DNA of 64,000 nucleotides from Nocardiopsis eucommiae (GCA_018388625.1 CP074402.1:4774001-4838000); one strand, 5' to 3'. Positions 1 to 10,664 are shown, numbered from the stretch's first letter. Translations and numbers: made by a program. The notes: generated by a model not told the origin, from the sequence alone.

Positions 1-1223
1 ACCCTGATGGAGCAAGCCGACCAGACCAAGAAGGACCTTCGAGACGGCCCTGGTGAAGCCACCCTGGAACGACTCGTTGAAGCCGGCCTCCTCACCGGAG
101 CACAACTGACCTACCTCGGAGACGCTGTCCCGAGCATGGTCCCCGACGAGCTGACCGGAGACGAACCCCCGCAGTCGTCAACCTGTGGTGGACCTCCATG
201 ACGGAGGAGGAACAACAGGAGGCCATGGAGGACCACCCCGAACTCCTTCGCGACCTCGACGGAATCCCCGCTACGGTGCGTGACGAGCTCAACCGCGAAC
301 ACCTCGACAACGAGATCGAACGTCTCGAAGAGGAGCTCGAGGAAGTACGGGAGGAGCACAGGGGCAACCCGGGCCCCGGCAATTCCTTCCCCGGCTGGAG
401 ACCAGCGAGGCCATCAGTGAACTCACACAGGGCGTCTCCACCCTTCGAGGACTGCGTAACAACGTGGAGGGAAAGGAGCTGGAAGGCGAGCCGGAGGCGC
501 ACCACGAGCACCGGTTCCTGCTGTCCCTCGACACCGAGAACCTGGGCCGGGCGATTGTCGCCCATGGCAACCCGGACACCGCAGACAACGTAGGCACCGT
601 TGTGCCGGGTACCAACGCCGACTGGCGCAGTGTCAACGGCCAGTTCGAGTACGCGGGCGCAATAGCGGAGAGCGCATACGACGTGGACCGGGATGCGAAC
701 CACTCCGTTATCGCCTGGATAGGCTACGACGCCCCCAAGGCTTTAAGGCAGCCGCAGAAAGGGAGCACGCCGAGAACGCGGTCGACGAACTCGGCGCCTT
801 CCAGGACGGTCTACGCGCCACCCACCAGAGCACCTCCCCTTCGCACAACACCGTCATCGGACACAGCTACGGATCCACTGTGGTCGGTCACACGGCCTGG
901 AGCGAGCGAGGACTGGCCGCGGACGAGATCGTCCTCGTAGGAAGTCCCGGAAGCGGCACCACCCATGCAGATCACCTGGGCCTGCCCGCAGAGAACGTGC
1001 ACACCTCCACAGCCGAGAACGACAAGATCTCTTGGACCACCGGCTTCACACATGGCCCCGACCCCACAGCTGGGGAGTTCGGAGCCAATACGTTCGGTTC
1101 GAGTCCGGGATCCAAGGGGGAAAGCTCCCTTTCGGCGATGCACACTCGGAGTACTTCGAGAGCGACTCCGATTCGGTCGAACGAATTGGCGAGATCCTCG
1201 CTGGCCAAGCGAACGGGGGATAA
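1..1223 (+). CDS. Abhydrolase_8 (DUF1023) alpha/beta-hydrolase, 5' end outside window, frame-broken
   Basis: The merged product of about 408 residues is an alpha/beta-hydrolase of the actinobacterial DUF1023 type. Family hallmarks seen are a WWTSMTEEEQQ segment near 186-215, a DLDGIP segment, WIGYDAP near 715-740 and the nucleophile elbow GHSYGS at about 859-876; the C-terminal part carries PGSGT. The reading frame is open to base 1, so the start may lie upstream. Four breaks (about 170, 390, 740 and 1115) each close if one C or G is added to a local run, giving 409 codons ending at a TAA at 1221-1223. The substrate is unknown for this family. The next gene begins one base later, so the two are probably co-transcribed. 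Family assignment is firm; biological role is not. Confidence 0.75.
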
Positions 1224-1702
1224 GTGGCATTCATGATTCGAAGTGTCCGAAGTCGGTGGCGGGTGGCGCTCGCCGCCGCACTGACACTGGTCACCGTCGG
1301 TTGCACGCCCAGCACGAGCATCACCCGCGACGAGGCCGAGGAACGTCTCCAGGAACACGCCACCGCCGCCGCTGACGTCCTCCCCGACGAGCTCGAACTC
1401 GACACCACCCGAAGAATCAACGCGCCGCCCTGTGACTCCTCCGAGGACCAGATCTGGGTGTCCCAGTCGTTTTGGTTGGACGGTCTCCCTGTGGAGGACA
1501 ACGAAGCCAACGTTGACGCACTGGTGCGGCACTGGGAGGACAACGGCTACGAGATCACCACCGACGAACGCCCCCAGAAGCTTCGTGTCGGCGCCTCGCA
1601 CAGTGAGGACGGATTCGAACTGAGGGTCAGGACCAGTGTCCAGGGGGATCTGTCTCTTCGCGTCTCCTCCCCTGCATCTGGCCCGGGGGCAGCCGCTGGT
1701 AG
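1224..1702 (+). CDS. small secreted lipoprotein, unknown function
   Basis: A basic N-terminus (SVRSRWR) is followed by a hydrophobic stretch and a lipobox-like TVGC about residue 27, so the mature protein should be lipid-anchored on the outer face of the membrane. The rest (about 130 residues) is acidic and has no domain I recognise. It begins with GTG at 1224 (ATG at 1233 is an alternative), directly after the hydrolase stop, which suggests translational coupling. The frame breaks at about 1670; one extra C in the C-run there gives the ending SPCIWPGGSRW and a TAG at 1700-1702, 159 residues. Hydrolase plus small lipoprotein pairs are, as I recall, common in actinomycetes, but the partnership is only inferred. 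Confidence 0.6.
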
Positions 1703-1728
1703 TGAGTCCCTGGTCACGCACGACGAAA

Positions 1729-1768
1729 GCCGACGCCCGGCCGGAGTCTCCTCCGGCCGGGCGTCGGC
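1729..1768. terminator. bidirectional hairpin terminator
   Basis: A perfect 18-bp stem (1729-1746 with 1751-1768) and a TCTC loop lie between the convergent lipoprotein and etfA genes, so it can end transcripts from both sides. Confidence 0.85.
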
Positions 1769-1787
1769 TCGAATCAGCGAAGCGCGG

Positions 1788-2735
1788 TTACTTGCGCTTG
1801 TTGATCTCCTCGGTCAGCTGCGGGGCGACCGTGTGCAGGTCACCCACGACACCGAAGTCGGCGAGCTCGAAGATCGGCGCCTCGGGGTCCTTGTTGACCG
1901 CGACGATGTTCTTCGAGGTCTGCATGCCCGCCCGGTGCTGGATCGCGCCGGAGATGCCCAGGGCGACGTACAGGTTCGGGCTGACCGTCTTACCGGTCTG
2001 ACCGACCTGGAACTGGTTCGGGTACCAGCCGGAGTCGACGACGGCGCGCGAGGCACCGACGGCGGCACCGAGGGAGTCGGCCAGGTTCTCCACGACACTG
2101 AAGTCGTCCGAACCCACACCGCGACCACCGGAGACCACGATGGCGGCCTCGGTGAGCTCGGGGCGCGCGCCCTTCTCCTGGGCGACGCGCTCGACCACCC
2201 TGGCGGTCTTGGCGGCGTCGGAGATCTCGACCGCCACGGCCTCCTCGGCGGCGGCGGCGCCGACGGCGGCCTCCGGCACGACGGAGTTCGGGCGGACCGC
2301 GACGACCGGGACACCGGTGGTGACGCGGGCGTGCGTGACGGTGGCGCCACCGAAGACGCTGTGCTCGGTGACGACCTCCGCGTTGACGTCCACGACGTCG
2401 GTGAGCACGCCCGAGCCCAGCTTCACGGCGGTGCGACCGGCGATCTCCTTGTTCTCGGCGGTGGCCGAGACGAGGATGGCGGCGGCGCCCTTCTCCTGCG
2501 CGAGCTTGGCGAGCAGCTCGGCCTTGGGCGCGACGACGTAGTCGTTCACCTCGGCCGGAGCCACGTAGACCTTCTCGGCGCCGAACTCGGCCAGCGCGGC
2601 CCGGCCCGACTCCACACCGTCTCCGACCCACACCGCGGCGGGCTCGCCGATGCGGCGCGCAGCGGTCAGCAGCTCGGTGGTGACCTTCTTGACCTGTCCG
2701 TCGACGTGGTCGACGAGGACGAGGACCTCAGCCAT
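1788..2735 (-). CDS. etfA: electron transfer flavoprotein subunit alpha
   Basis: This 315-residue protein is the FAD-binding alpha subunit of the ETF heterodimer, which carries electrons from acyl-CoA dehydrogenases to the membrane quinone pool. The N-terminus MAEVLVLVDHVDGQV and the C-terminal FAD-domain motifs (LGISGAIQHRAGM, NKDPEAPIFELADFGVVGDL) are diagnostic, and the length is normal. The ATG at 2735 lies 33 bases after the etfB stop, so the two form the usual etfB-etfA operon, ending at the strong hairpin at 1729-1768. No frame break is needed. Confidence 0.95.
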   Translation of the reverse strand: MAEVLVLVDHVDGQVKKVTTELLTAARRIGEPAAVWVGDGVESGRAALAEFGAEKVYVAPAEVNDYVVAPKAELLAKLAQEKGAAAILVSATAENKEIAGRTAVKLGSGVLTDVVDVNAEVVTEHSVFGGATVTHARVTTGVPVVAVRPNSVVPEAAVGAAAAEEAVAVEISDAAKTARVVERVAQEKGARPELTEAAIVVSGGRGVGSDDFSVVENLADSLGAAVGASRAVVDSGWYPNQFQVGQTGKTVSPNLYVALGISGAIQHRAGMQTSKNIVAVNKDPEAPIFELADFGVVGDLHTVAPQLTEEINKRK

Positions 2736-2768
2736 AATCCTTGAACCTTCCTGAGTCTCTCGCCTGAC

Positions 2769-3548
2769 CTACACGAACTTCTTCTCGGCGAGGAAGTCGG
2801 CGGCCTTGGTACCGCCGTCGCCCTCGTCCTTGACGATCGTGCCCGCAGCGCGCGGCGGCGCGGCGGCGAAGTCGACGGTCTCGGTGGTGGCGTTGGCCAG
2901 ACCGACCCTGCCGGTGTCGATGCCCGCGTCGGCCGCGGACTTCTTGTCGACCGGCTTCTTCTTCGCCTGCATGATCAGCTTGAAGGACGGGTAGCGGGGC
3001 TCGTTGATCTTCTCCACGACGGAGACGACCGCCGGGAGCTGGGCCTCGACGACGTCGTAGCCGTAGTCGGTCTGACGCTGGATCCTGATCGCGCCGCCGT
3101 CGACGTCGACCTTGCCCGCCAGCGTGAGCTGGGGCAGGCCGAGGTACTCGGCGAGCGCGGCACCGACGACACCGGTGCGGGCGTCGGTGGACTCCGAGCC
3201 GAGGACGACGAGGTCGAACTCAAGGGTGCCCAGGGCCTGCGCGAGCGCGTAGGCGGTCTGGATCGCGTCGGAGCCGTGCAGCGCCTCGTCGTTGACGAAG
3301 ACGGCCTTGTCGGCACCCATGGACAGGGCCTTGCGGATCGAGTCCGTGGCCTGGTCCGGGCCCATCGTCAGGATGGTGACCTCGCCACCGTGCTTCTCCT
3401 TGAGGAGGAGCGCCTCTTCGATGGCGTACTCGTCGAGCTCGTTGATGACGCCGTCGGACGCTGCGCGGTCCAGCGTCCTGTCATCGGCGTTGAGCTTCCG
3501 TTCGGTCGCCGTGTCCGGGACCTGCTTGACCAAAACGACAATATTCAT
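2769..3548 (-). CDS. etfB: electron transfer flavoprotein subunit beta
   Basis: This is the beta (AMP-binding) partner of EtfA, about 259 residues. It starts MNIVVLVKQVPDT, the conserved beginning of the family, so I choose the ATG at 3548 over in-frame codons further upstream (to 3578). A GGGAGG about 13 bases before that ATG is the likely ribosome-binding site. Conserved segments include NELDEYAIEEAL, MGPDQA, and SESTDARTGVVGAALAEYLG. The gene precedes etfA in one operon. It probably serves fatty-acid or amino-acid oxidation; no acyl-CoA dehydrogenase is next to it, although an enoyl-CoA hydratase lies 3 kb away. Confidence 0.95.
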   Translation of the reverse strand: MNIVVLVKQVPDTATERKLNADDRTLDRAASDGVINELDEYAIEEALLLKEKHGGEVTILTMGPDQATDSIRKALSMGADKAVFVNDEALHGSDAIQTAYALAQALGTLEFDLVVLGSESTDARTGVVGAALAEYLGLPQLTLAGKVDVDGGAIRIQRQTDYGYDVVEAQLPAVVSVVEKINEPRYPSFKLIMQAKKKPVDKKSAADAGIDTGRVGLANATTETVDFAAAPPRAAGTIVKDEGDGGTKAADFLAEKKFV

Positions 3549-3905
3549 GGCCGGTGGCCGACCTCCCTGCACTCCCATATCCGCCGTCAGGCGAGTGGGC
3601 GCTGGCGCGCCCCGATACTGCCAACAATGCCGAATGCCGTTCGGTCATCCGACGGCGGGTCCGGTGTACACGTCTACATCCGACCCGCGTGTGCTCATAG
3701 CAGAGATGTTACTCGCTAGTAGCTTGAAGGCCAACCCGCGCCCCCACAATCGACTTAGGAAACCCTAACCAGAGCCCGGACGACAGCCGCCGTCGGGCCC
3801 ACCGGACGGCGGTCACCAGTGCCGACCCCGGCGGGGCGCGGAACCCCCACACCCACCTTAGTGACCGGTTCCGCGCCGTTGACGGGCACACCGCCGCCGA
3901 ACGAC
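3549..3905. other. intergenic region upstream of etfB
   Basis: About 360 bases without a convincing gene. It should hold the etfBA promoter (reading leftward). No riboswitch, repeat or tRNA was seen. Confidence 0.4.
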
Positions 3906-3941
3906 GGACGCTCCCCCTCCCGGCGGGGAGAAGGAGCGTCC
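3906..3941 (-). terminator. hairpin terminator after the kinase gene
   Basis: Inverted repeat GGACGCTCC (3906-3914) and GGAGCGTCC (3933-3941), with partly complementary C-rich and G-rich arms between them, 17 bases past the kinase stop. Confidence 0.65.
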
Positions 3942-3958
3942 TCGGTGTGCTTCCTCGT

Positions 3959-6386
3959 CTAGCTGAACCAGTCGGAGGGACCGGTGAGCGGCCCGGTGGT
4001 CCAGATCGGGGCCGAGCTCAGCCCGACGGAGAGGATGAACATGGTGATGAGCACGATGGCCACCACCACGCCCACGTAGACGTACAGGTTGCTGAACCGG
4101 GCCCGCTCGACCAGCCAGACCGCCTGGTGACGAGCCTCACGCCCGCTGGGCATGATGTAGCTCAGCAGGATCATGACGAAGACCGCGAAGGCGCCCGTGT
4201 AGTTGGCGCCCTCCCCGGCACGTCCATGATCCTCGCGTAGACCATCCCGACGAGGATGCCGCCCAGCAGGTAGATCAGGCCGAACCCGACCGTGCGCAGC
4301 GCCATGCGCCCGAACGCCCACGGGAAGCTCAGCGCCACCACCATGCTGTCGGAGCTGCGCGGCCCGCGCGTCTGGAGGCGTCGGGCGTGCTCGGACTTGA
4401 CCACGTCCAGCGCTCCCAGGCCCGCGATGACCACGATGCCCAGGATGATGCCGATCCACGGGAACCACAGCGCCACACCCGCCAGCGCGACCATGACCGG
4501 GATGAGCACCAGCGGGTGCATCCGCCAGGACTCGTCGTAGTACTCGTCGTCCTCGTGCTCGTCGTACTCGTCGCCCTGGCCGTCGCCCCGGAAGTAGTCC
4601 CCGAACCGGTCGCCGCGACCGCGACGGAAGCGCCCGAGCAGGCCGCCGCGCTCCTCGAACTCCCCTCCTGGAACTCCTGCGTGCTGTTGGCCCGGCCCTG
4701 CTGGCCGACCGGCGTCAGGATGTCCTGGAAGGCGTTCGGGTCCAGCGGGGAGTTGAAGAACTGGGTCTGCGGGGCCCCGTCCGAGTCGACCCGTCGGGGG
4801 GCCTCGTGGGGGAGACCTCCCCTGCTGTCCCATCATCATGGTCCCGGCGGGGTCGTCCCCGCGCGCCAGCTGCCCCGGCTCGAAGCGCTGGGTGCCGTGC
4901 ACGTCGTCCCTGCGGCCCAGTTCACCCGGGTCGAAGCGCTGGGTGCCCTGCATGTCGTTCTGGCCGGGCCGGATGCGCTCCGTCCCCTGCGGGTCGTGGA
5001 GGTCGTCGGAGGAGCCCGGGGTGATCCGCTCGGTACCGGCCAGGTGGGACGAGAGGTCGTCGGTGGCCTCGTCCGGTTCGCCCCAGGCCGTCGCGGCGCG
5101 GCCGCCGCTGAGGTCGTCCGTGGCCTCCGCGTCGGAGCCCCAGCCGGCGGAACGCGCGCCGTTCAGGTCGTTGGTGGCCTCGTCGTCCGCGCCCCAGCCC
5201 GACCCCGGGGCGGGCCGACCGCCGCTGAGGTCGTCCGTGGCGTCCTCGTCGGCGGTCCAGCCACCCGACCGCGCGTGGCTGGTCTGCGGCGCCGAGGGGC
5301 TGGCCCAGGCGCTGGCGGTGTTGGTGGGGTTACCGCCGCTCGTGTGCGCGGGCCCCCAGCCGTCGGTGGCCCGGCCCGCGACGTACCCGGCGGCACCGCC
5401 GAGCGCCGCGCCCGCGGCACCGGCCGCCGCCGCTCCGCCGAACCCCCGCCGCCGTGGCCGCCCGAGGCGGCCGGGTTCTGGGTGGGAGCGGGGGCGTGCA
5501 CGGTGTGTCCGCCGGTCTGTCCGGCGTGCGGCATGCCGCCGGTCGGCTCGGTCCAGGGCAGGTCGAGGTTGAGGCGCCCCGTCTCGGCCACCAGTTCGGC
5601 GGCGGTGGGACGCGCCGACATGTCCCGGGAGACCGCGCGGTTGACGAGCGGGCGCAGCGCCTCGTGCATCCCGTCCATGTCGATCTCGCCGTTGAGGATG
5701 CGGAAGAAGATGACCTCGAACGAACCGGCACCGTAGGGCGGACGGCCGGTCGAGGCGAAGGCGACGGTGCCGCCCCAGGCGTGCACGTCGGTGGCGGGGC
5801 CCAGGTCGGTGCCCTCGATGACCTCCGGGGACAGGTAGCTGGGCGTGCCGACGAACGTGCCGGTCTGGGTCAGCTTGGCACCGTCCACGGCGTGCGCGAT
5901 GCCGAAGTCGATCACGATCGGCTCGCCGTTGGAGATGATCACGTTGCCGGGCTTGAGGTCGCGGTGGATCACGTCCACCGCGTGGATGTCCTTGATCGCC
6001 CGGGCCATGCCGGTGACGAAGCGGGTCAGAGCGCGGCCGCGCAGGGGGCCGTGGTCGGTGACGGTGGCGTCCAGGGTGGGCCCGGGGATGTACTCGGTGA
6101 CGACCCAGGGCAGCTCGGCCTGGGTGTCCGCGTCGATGACCTCGGCCACGTTGGGGCTCTGCACACGGCGCATCGTCTCGACCTCGCGGGCGAGCCGGGC
6201 GCGTGCGATGTGGTCACCGGCGACCTCGGGCTTGAGGACCTTCACCGCGACGAACTGGTCGGTCCGGGGGTCCTCGGCCTGGTACACCACGCCCATCCCG
6301 CCGGCGCCGATGCGGCGGCGGATGACGTAGTGGCCGATGCGCTCCGGCAGCTCTTCACCCGTGGGGAAACCTGCCGACATTGCCAT
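3959..6386 (-). CDS. transmembrane Ser/Thr protein kinase with repetitive linker
   Basis: The merged product is about 810 residues. Residues 18-280 are a PknB-type kinase: glycine loop GAGGMG (27-32), catalytic Lys49 in VAVKVLK, HRDLKPGN (141-148) and DFG (160-162), so it should be active. A long low-complexity linker follows with two repeat sets: four copies of W..D.EATDDL (about 5250-5045) and four of GT.RF.PG (about 5035-4850), both rich in Thr beside acidic residues. The last 200 residues hold about six membrane segments. Frame breaks at about 5440, 4820, 4770, 4665 and 4215 each close with one extra G or C (corrected length exactly 811 codons). Ligand and substrates are unknown; the Thr-rich repeats may be autophosphorylation sites, which is inference. 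ATG at 6386 or 6380 starts it. Confidence 0.85.
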
Positions 6387-6580
6387 CGAGAACTCATCCC
6401 CTCAAAAGACCACATACCACCACGTCCAGCATATCGGCCGGGGGGATGGGTCACCATTGGCTTGTGTGGCCCCTCCGAGGGGCCCTGCGGTCTGTTCGGT
6501 CCCGCCGGAGGGTGTGGGCGCCACACGCGCCACCGCGGACTCCGGGCGAACCGTCCGTCCTCGGACGACCATTGACGAGT

Positions 6581-6691
6581 ATGACGGAAAAACCACGCGT
6601 GCGGTTCCCCGCGCCCCCACCCGGCTGGCCGGTTCCGGACGTCTTCCCAGGGTCCCGCGTCGCCAGTCGACGCGACGAGGGTTCGAAGTGA
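6581..6691 (+). CDS. possible 36-residue small protein
   Basis: ATG-started ORF whose product contains VRFPAPPPGWPVPD, a Pro-rich style seen at the start of some actinobacterial membrane proteins. No Shine-Dalgarno is obvious and no partner gene exists. It could be a remnant or chance in a G+C-rich gap; support is weak. Confidence 0.2.
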   Translation: MTEKPRVRFPAPPPGWPVPDVFPGSRVASRRDEGSK

Positions 6692-6778
6692 CGACAAGGT
6701 GATGCGAACCGGGCGCGTGTCCGAGCCGGGACGCCGGGACGGACGCCCCGACACTACCCGCCTCGGACCGCACGGACG

Positions 6779-6806
6779 CCCCCAGGCCACCGGGGTGGCC
6801 TGGGGT
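6779..6806 (-). terminator. hairpin after the enoyl-CoA hydratase gene
   Basis: CCCCAGGCCACC (6780-6791) pairs with GGTGGCCTGGGG (6794-6805), immediately beyond the stop of the minus-strand hydratase gene. Confidence 0.7.
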
Positions 6807-6824
6807 GCCGGTCACAGCCGGGGC

Positions 6825-7625
6825 TCAGCGGCCGACGAAGGTGGCCTTGCCGGGCCCCTCCTCGACGAAGCTCCGCATCCCGGCCTTCTGGTCCTCGGTG
6901 GAGAACAGACCCGAGAAGTGCAGCCGCTCGATCTCCAGACCGGTGTCCAGGTCGGTCTCCAGCCCCCGGTCGATCGTCTCCTTCGCGGCGGCCAGCGCCA
7001 CGGCGGGACCGTCCACGTACTTCGCGACCAGTGCGACCGCGGCCGTGTAGACCTCCTCGTCGGGCACGACCCGGTCCACGAGGCCGATCTCCCGCGCCTC
7101 CTCGGCCCGCACGTGACGACCGCTGAACACCAGGTCCTTGGCGCGGGCGGGACCGATCAGGCGCGGCAGGCGCTGGGTGCCGCCCGCGCCCGGGATGACG
7201 CCCAGCTGGATCTCGGGCTGGCCGAGCCTGGCCTTGGCGCCCGCCACCCGGAAGTCGGCGCACAGCGCCAGCTCGCAGCCGCCGCCCAGCGCGTATCCGC
7301 TGATCGCCGCGACCACGGGCTTGGGAATGCGGGCCACCGCCGTCAGGGCGTTCTGGAGGGCACGCGAGTACTCCAGCATCTCCGCGTGGGTGAGGTCGGC
7401 CATCTCCTTGATGTCGGCTCCGGCCACGAACGCCCGCTCGCCGCCGTAGAGCACCACCGCGCGCACGGAGGGGTCCGCGGAGACGGTGGCGGCCGCCTCC
7501 GCGATCTCCCGGGTGACCGTGCCGTTCAACGCGTTCAGCGCCTTGGGACGGTCGATCCGGATGACGGCCACACCGGGGTTCTCCGGATCGGCCTCGACGC
7601 GCACGAACTCGCTCACGTTCTCCAC
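6825..7625 (-). CDS. enoyl-CoA hydratase/isomerase family protein
   Basis: A 266-residue crotonase-fold protein. It shows the oxyanion-hole motif ERAFVAGADIKEM, the second motif ISGYALGGGCELALCAD, and the catalytic-glutamate region LGQPEIQLGVIPGAGGTQRL. These match hydratases acting on trans-2-enoyl-CoA in beta-oxidation. The start is either GTG at 7625 or GTG at 7616; the latter has AAGG about 8 bases upstream. It stands alone, followed by its own terminator. The exact substrate cannot be told from sequence, as paralogues are numerous in actinomycetes. Confidence 0.9.
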   Translation of the reverse strand: MENVSEFVRVEADPENPGVAVIRIDRPKALNALNGTVTREIAEAAATVSADPSVRAVVLYGGERAFVAGADIKEMADLTHAEMLEYSRALQNALTAVARIPKPVVAAISGYALGGGCELALCADFRVAGAKARLGQPEIQLGVIPGAGGTQRLPRLIGPARAKDLVFSGRHVRAEEAREIGLVDRVVPDEEVYTAAVALVAKYVDGPAVALAAAKETIDRGLETDLDTGLEIERLHFSGLFSTEDQKAGMRSFVEEGPGKATFVGR

Positions 7626-7672
7626 CTTCTTCGCTTCGACGTCAGTGTCCGCTGCTTACCTAACCACCCGGG

Positions 7673-8478
7673 TCAGCGGAAGAGCAGCACCAGGGTCCCC
7701 AGGCGGGCCGAGACGGCGTAGGCGGTCACCAGCAGCAGTGCGGTACCCACCAGCAGGAGGGTGTCGGCCGCCCGCCAGCGGCTGTACCGCGCGTGGGTGC
7801 GGGGCCCGGTGCCGAAGGCCCGCGCGTCCATCGCGGTGGCCAGCAGCGTTCCGGTCCGGATGGACCGCACCAGCAGTGCGAACAGCCGTCCGAAGAACAG
7901 CGAGACGATCCGCGGGGGTTGCTCCCGGCCTCCAGCCCCCGTGCCCGGCGGGCCAGGGTGATGGTCCGCCACTGGTCGGCGAGCAGCGGGATGAGCCGCA
8001 GCGCCGCGAGCACGCCCATGGCGGGGCGCTCCGGCACGCGAAGCCGCTGCACGAGGCCGTCGGACATCTCCGTGGGGTCACTGCTGATCGCGGCGAGCAG
8101 CCCGGGCAGCGCGATCGCCAACAGGCGCACCGCCGCGCCCACGGCGCCCTCCAGACCGTGCTCGCCGTACAGGTAGTTGACCGCGCCGCTGCTGAGCCCC
8201 ATGAGCAGGAAGGGCCCGCCCAGGACCAGCAGGGTGCGCCGGTCCACCCCGCTGAACGGCACTGTGACCAGTACCGCGAGCAGGACGAGTCCGCCGGTGA
8301 CGGCGTCCACCGCCGGGATCAGCCCGATGCCGATCAGCAGCGCGGCCAGCAGCTTGGCGGCCGGGTTCAGGCCGGTCAGCCAGTACCGGGCGCCGCCGCC
8401 CTCGGGCACGTCCAGGGTGAGGGTGTCCCCGCCCATGGCGCGGGGCACGTCCGGGCCGTTCGTGTGCCGGGAACTCAC
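7673..8478 (-). CDS. ecfT: ECF transporter transmembrane component EcfT
   Basis: The merged 268-residue protein is the membrane scaffold that couples the ATPases to the substrate-binding S component of an energy-coupling-factor transporter. Five or so hydrophobic segments are present, and two Ala-Arg-Gly type coupling motifs are seen (LARRARGLEAG and AMDARAFG). The GTG start at 8478 overlaps the stop of ecfA by four bases (GTGA), indicating translational coupling. The frame breaks at about 7925; one added G restores GLEAGEQPPRIVSLFF. Last gene of the riboswitch-controlled operon. Confidence 0.85.
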
Positions 8479-10023
8479 GCCTCCCCTCTCGTGACGTCGC
8501 GGACCGGGCCGCCCCGACGGGTGCCGCGCGTCCCTCCGCGACCCGTACTTCCACGTCCGTCAGGCGGCGCAGCAGGAGTTCGTCGTGGGTGGCCATGACC
8601 ACGGCCCGTCCCTCGGAGCGCAGGGCGCCGAGGAGCTCCACCAGCTCCGTCCAGGTACGGGTGTCCTGGCCGAAGGTGGGCTCGTCCAGCACCAGCAGGT
8701 CCGGGGCGTGCGAGGGGCCGGAGCTGAGCGCGGTCGCCACCGAGAGGCGCCGCTTCTCGCCGCCGGAGAGCGTGTACGGGTGCACCCCGGCCAGCCGGGT
8801 CAGTCGCAACCGCTCCATCAGTTCGCCCACCCAGGCGTCGGTCTCGGCCGCGCCCATCCCCGCGCGCAGCGGCGCGAAGCGGAGTTCGTCGCGGACCGTG
8901 GCGGTGACGAACTGGTCCTCCGCGTGCTGGAACACCGTGCCCACGTGGCGGGCGAGGCGGCGTGCGGGCCAGCGCACGAGCGGGCGCCGGTCGGTTCCGG
9001 CAAGCGGACCGCGCGGCAGCACCTCGCCCCGGTGCGGACGCGAGAGCCCGGCCAGCATGGTGAGGAGCGTGGACTTGCCCGCGCCGTTGGGGCCGGTGAG
9101 TGCGGTGGCGGTTCCGGCGGACAGCATGACGTTCACGTCGTCGAGCACCGTCCGCCGGGGGCGGCGCGCACGCCCACCTGGAAGGGGGTGCGGGCGCTGA
9201 CGCCGACGGTCTCCACCAGGGGCACGCCGCCGGGAGCGGGCGTGAGCTCGGGGACGGGTTCGTTCCCGGGGATCCACACGCCCTGGTCGGCCAGCGAACG
9301 GCCGTGTTCCGCGAACACCCGCGCCGGGGCGCCGTCCGCGATCACTCCCCCGCCGGGTTCGACCACCACGACCCGGTCCACCAGGTCGACGACGTCGGCC
9401 ACCCGGTGCTCGACCAGCACGAGGGTGGCCTCGGTCTCCGCGAGCAGGCGGGAGAGCAGGTCGCGCACGAGCACGGCCCCGGCCGGGTCGAGGTTGGCGG
9501 TGGGTTCGTCCAGGAGCAGCAGACGCGGCCGCATGGCCAGCGCGCCGGCGATGACCAGGCGCTGCTTCTCACCTCCGGAGAGGGCGCCCGTGGAGTGCCG
9601 GAGGCCGTAGGGGAAGCCGACCTCCGTCAGGGAGCGCTCGACCCGGGGCCAGATGTCCTCGGGGTCCACCCCCAGGTTCTCCAACCCGAAGGCGACGTCG
9701 TCCCCGGCCCGGGCCATCACGAGCTGGGTCTCGGGGTCCTGGCTGACCAGTCCGACCCCGCCGCGGCCCCGGTCGGCGGGGGCGCCGTCCACCAGCAGCG
9801 AGCCCTCGTGCTCCCCGCTGATGGCGCCGTCCTCGCCGGTGAGCCCGGCCAGGGAGTGCAGCAGGGTGGACTTCCCCGCACCCGAGGCCCCGAGCAGCAG
9901 GACCCGCTCCCCCGGTTCGACGGTCAGGTCCACTCCGCGCAGGGCGTGGGTGTCACGGCCGGAGTGCTTCCATCCCCAGCCGGAGAGTTCGACGCGAGCC
10001 CCGCGCGCGTTCGGTCGTGTCAC
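8475..10023 (-). CDS. ecfA: ECF transporter ATPase, two ATP-binding domains in one protein
   Basis: The merged product of 516 residues carries two ABC ATPase domains in tandem, where many ECF systems use two proteins. Domain 1 (about 1-250) has Walker A GASGAGKST, signature LSGGEKQR and Walker B LLLLDEPT. Domain 2 (about 290-500) has GPNGAGKST, LSGGEKRR and LLVLDEPT. It powers uptake by the neighbouring S and T components. Frame breaks at about 9160 and 8510 each close with one added G or C, giving exactly 517 codons. GTG at 10023 starts it, 3 bases after the S-component stop; the end overlaps ecfT. Confidence 0.85.
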
Positions 10024-10026
10024 GGG

Positions 10027-10664
10027 TCAGCCCCTGGCCGAGGGGAAGGGGGCCAGCGCGCCGGACCTGGCCAGCGCCGTGGTGAGCAGGCGCGCGCCCA
10101 CGCCCGCGATGACGGCCGCGCTGAGGACCACGATCACGCCGTAGGTGAGCTGGTACTCAAGGGGCCAGGTGACGTTGTAGGCGATGTTGTCGCGGATGGC
10201 CGGGGAGAGCCCGGCCACGGCGGCCGCGAGCACGGCCACGCCCATGTTCCAGCGCCGGTAGGCGAAGGCGAGGAAGACCAGTTCGGGCAGCAACCCCTGG
10301 AGGGTGCCGTCGACGACGACCATGACCCCCACTGGGTGCCCAGCACGGCCGAGACGGAGGCCGCGGCGATCGAGGTGAGCAGGGCCGCGCCGGGCTTGCG
10401 GATGATGAGCCCGCCGAGCACGCCGGAGATCAGCCACATGCCGTAGACGACGGCCTGCCCGGGCGGGAACGCCACGAACAGCGGTGTGGTGACCGACCAG
10501 ACGATGTTCCACAGCCAGAAGACGACGCCGACCGCGACGCCGATCACGGCGGCCACGACGATGTCGACGGTGCGCCAGCTCCGGGCCTTGGCGAGGATCT
10601 CCTGGACGCGGCCCACGGGCTCCGCGGTGGTTCCGGTGCCGGTCCCGCGGTTCTCGGTACTCAT
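10027..10664 (-). CDS. ykoE: YkoE-type ECF transporter S component (thiamine or its HMP precursor)
   Basis: The merged 212-residue membrane protein begins MSTENRG at ATG 10664 and has about five hydrophobic helices. Segments such as FWLWNIVWSVTTPLF, GMWLISGVLGGLIIRKPGAAL and YNVTWPLEYQLTYG fit the YkoE family, whose members bind hydroxymethylpyrimidine or thiamine. The TPP riboswitch just upstream supports that substrate independently. One missing G at about 10330 (within TQWG) explains the frame break. It is the first gene of the ykoE-ecfA-ecfT operon. Confidence 0.85.

Larger units (their letters stand above)
6387..6824. other. intergenic region between kinase and enoyl-CoA hydratase
   Basis: About 440 bases. 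It carries the kinase promoter region, one weak small ORF (6581-6691, listed separately) and the hairpin at 6779-6806. Nothing else was recognised. Confidence 0.4.

Noticed and set aside
1702..2744. Continuation of the lipoprotein frame through to 2744
   Set aside because: Beyond about 1700 it is antisense to etfA. One added C at 1670 gives a natural stop at 1702.
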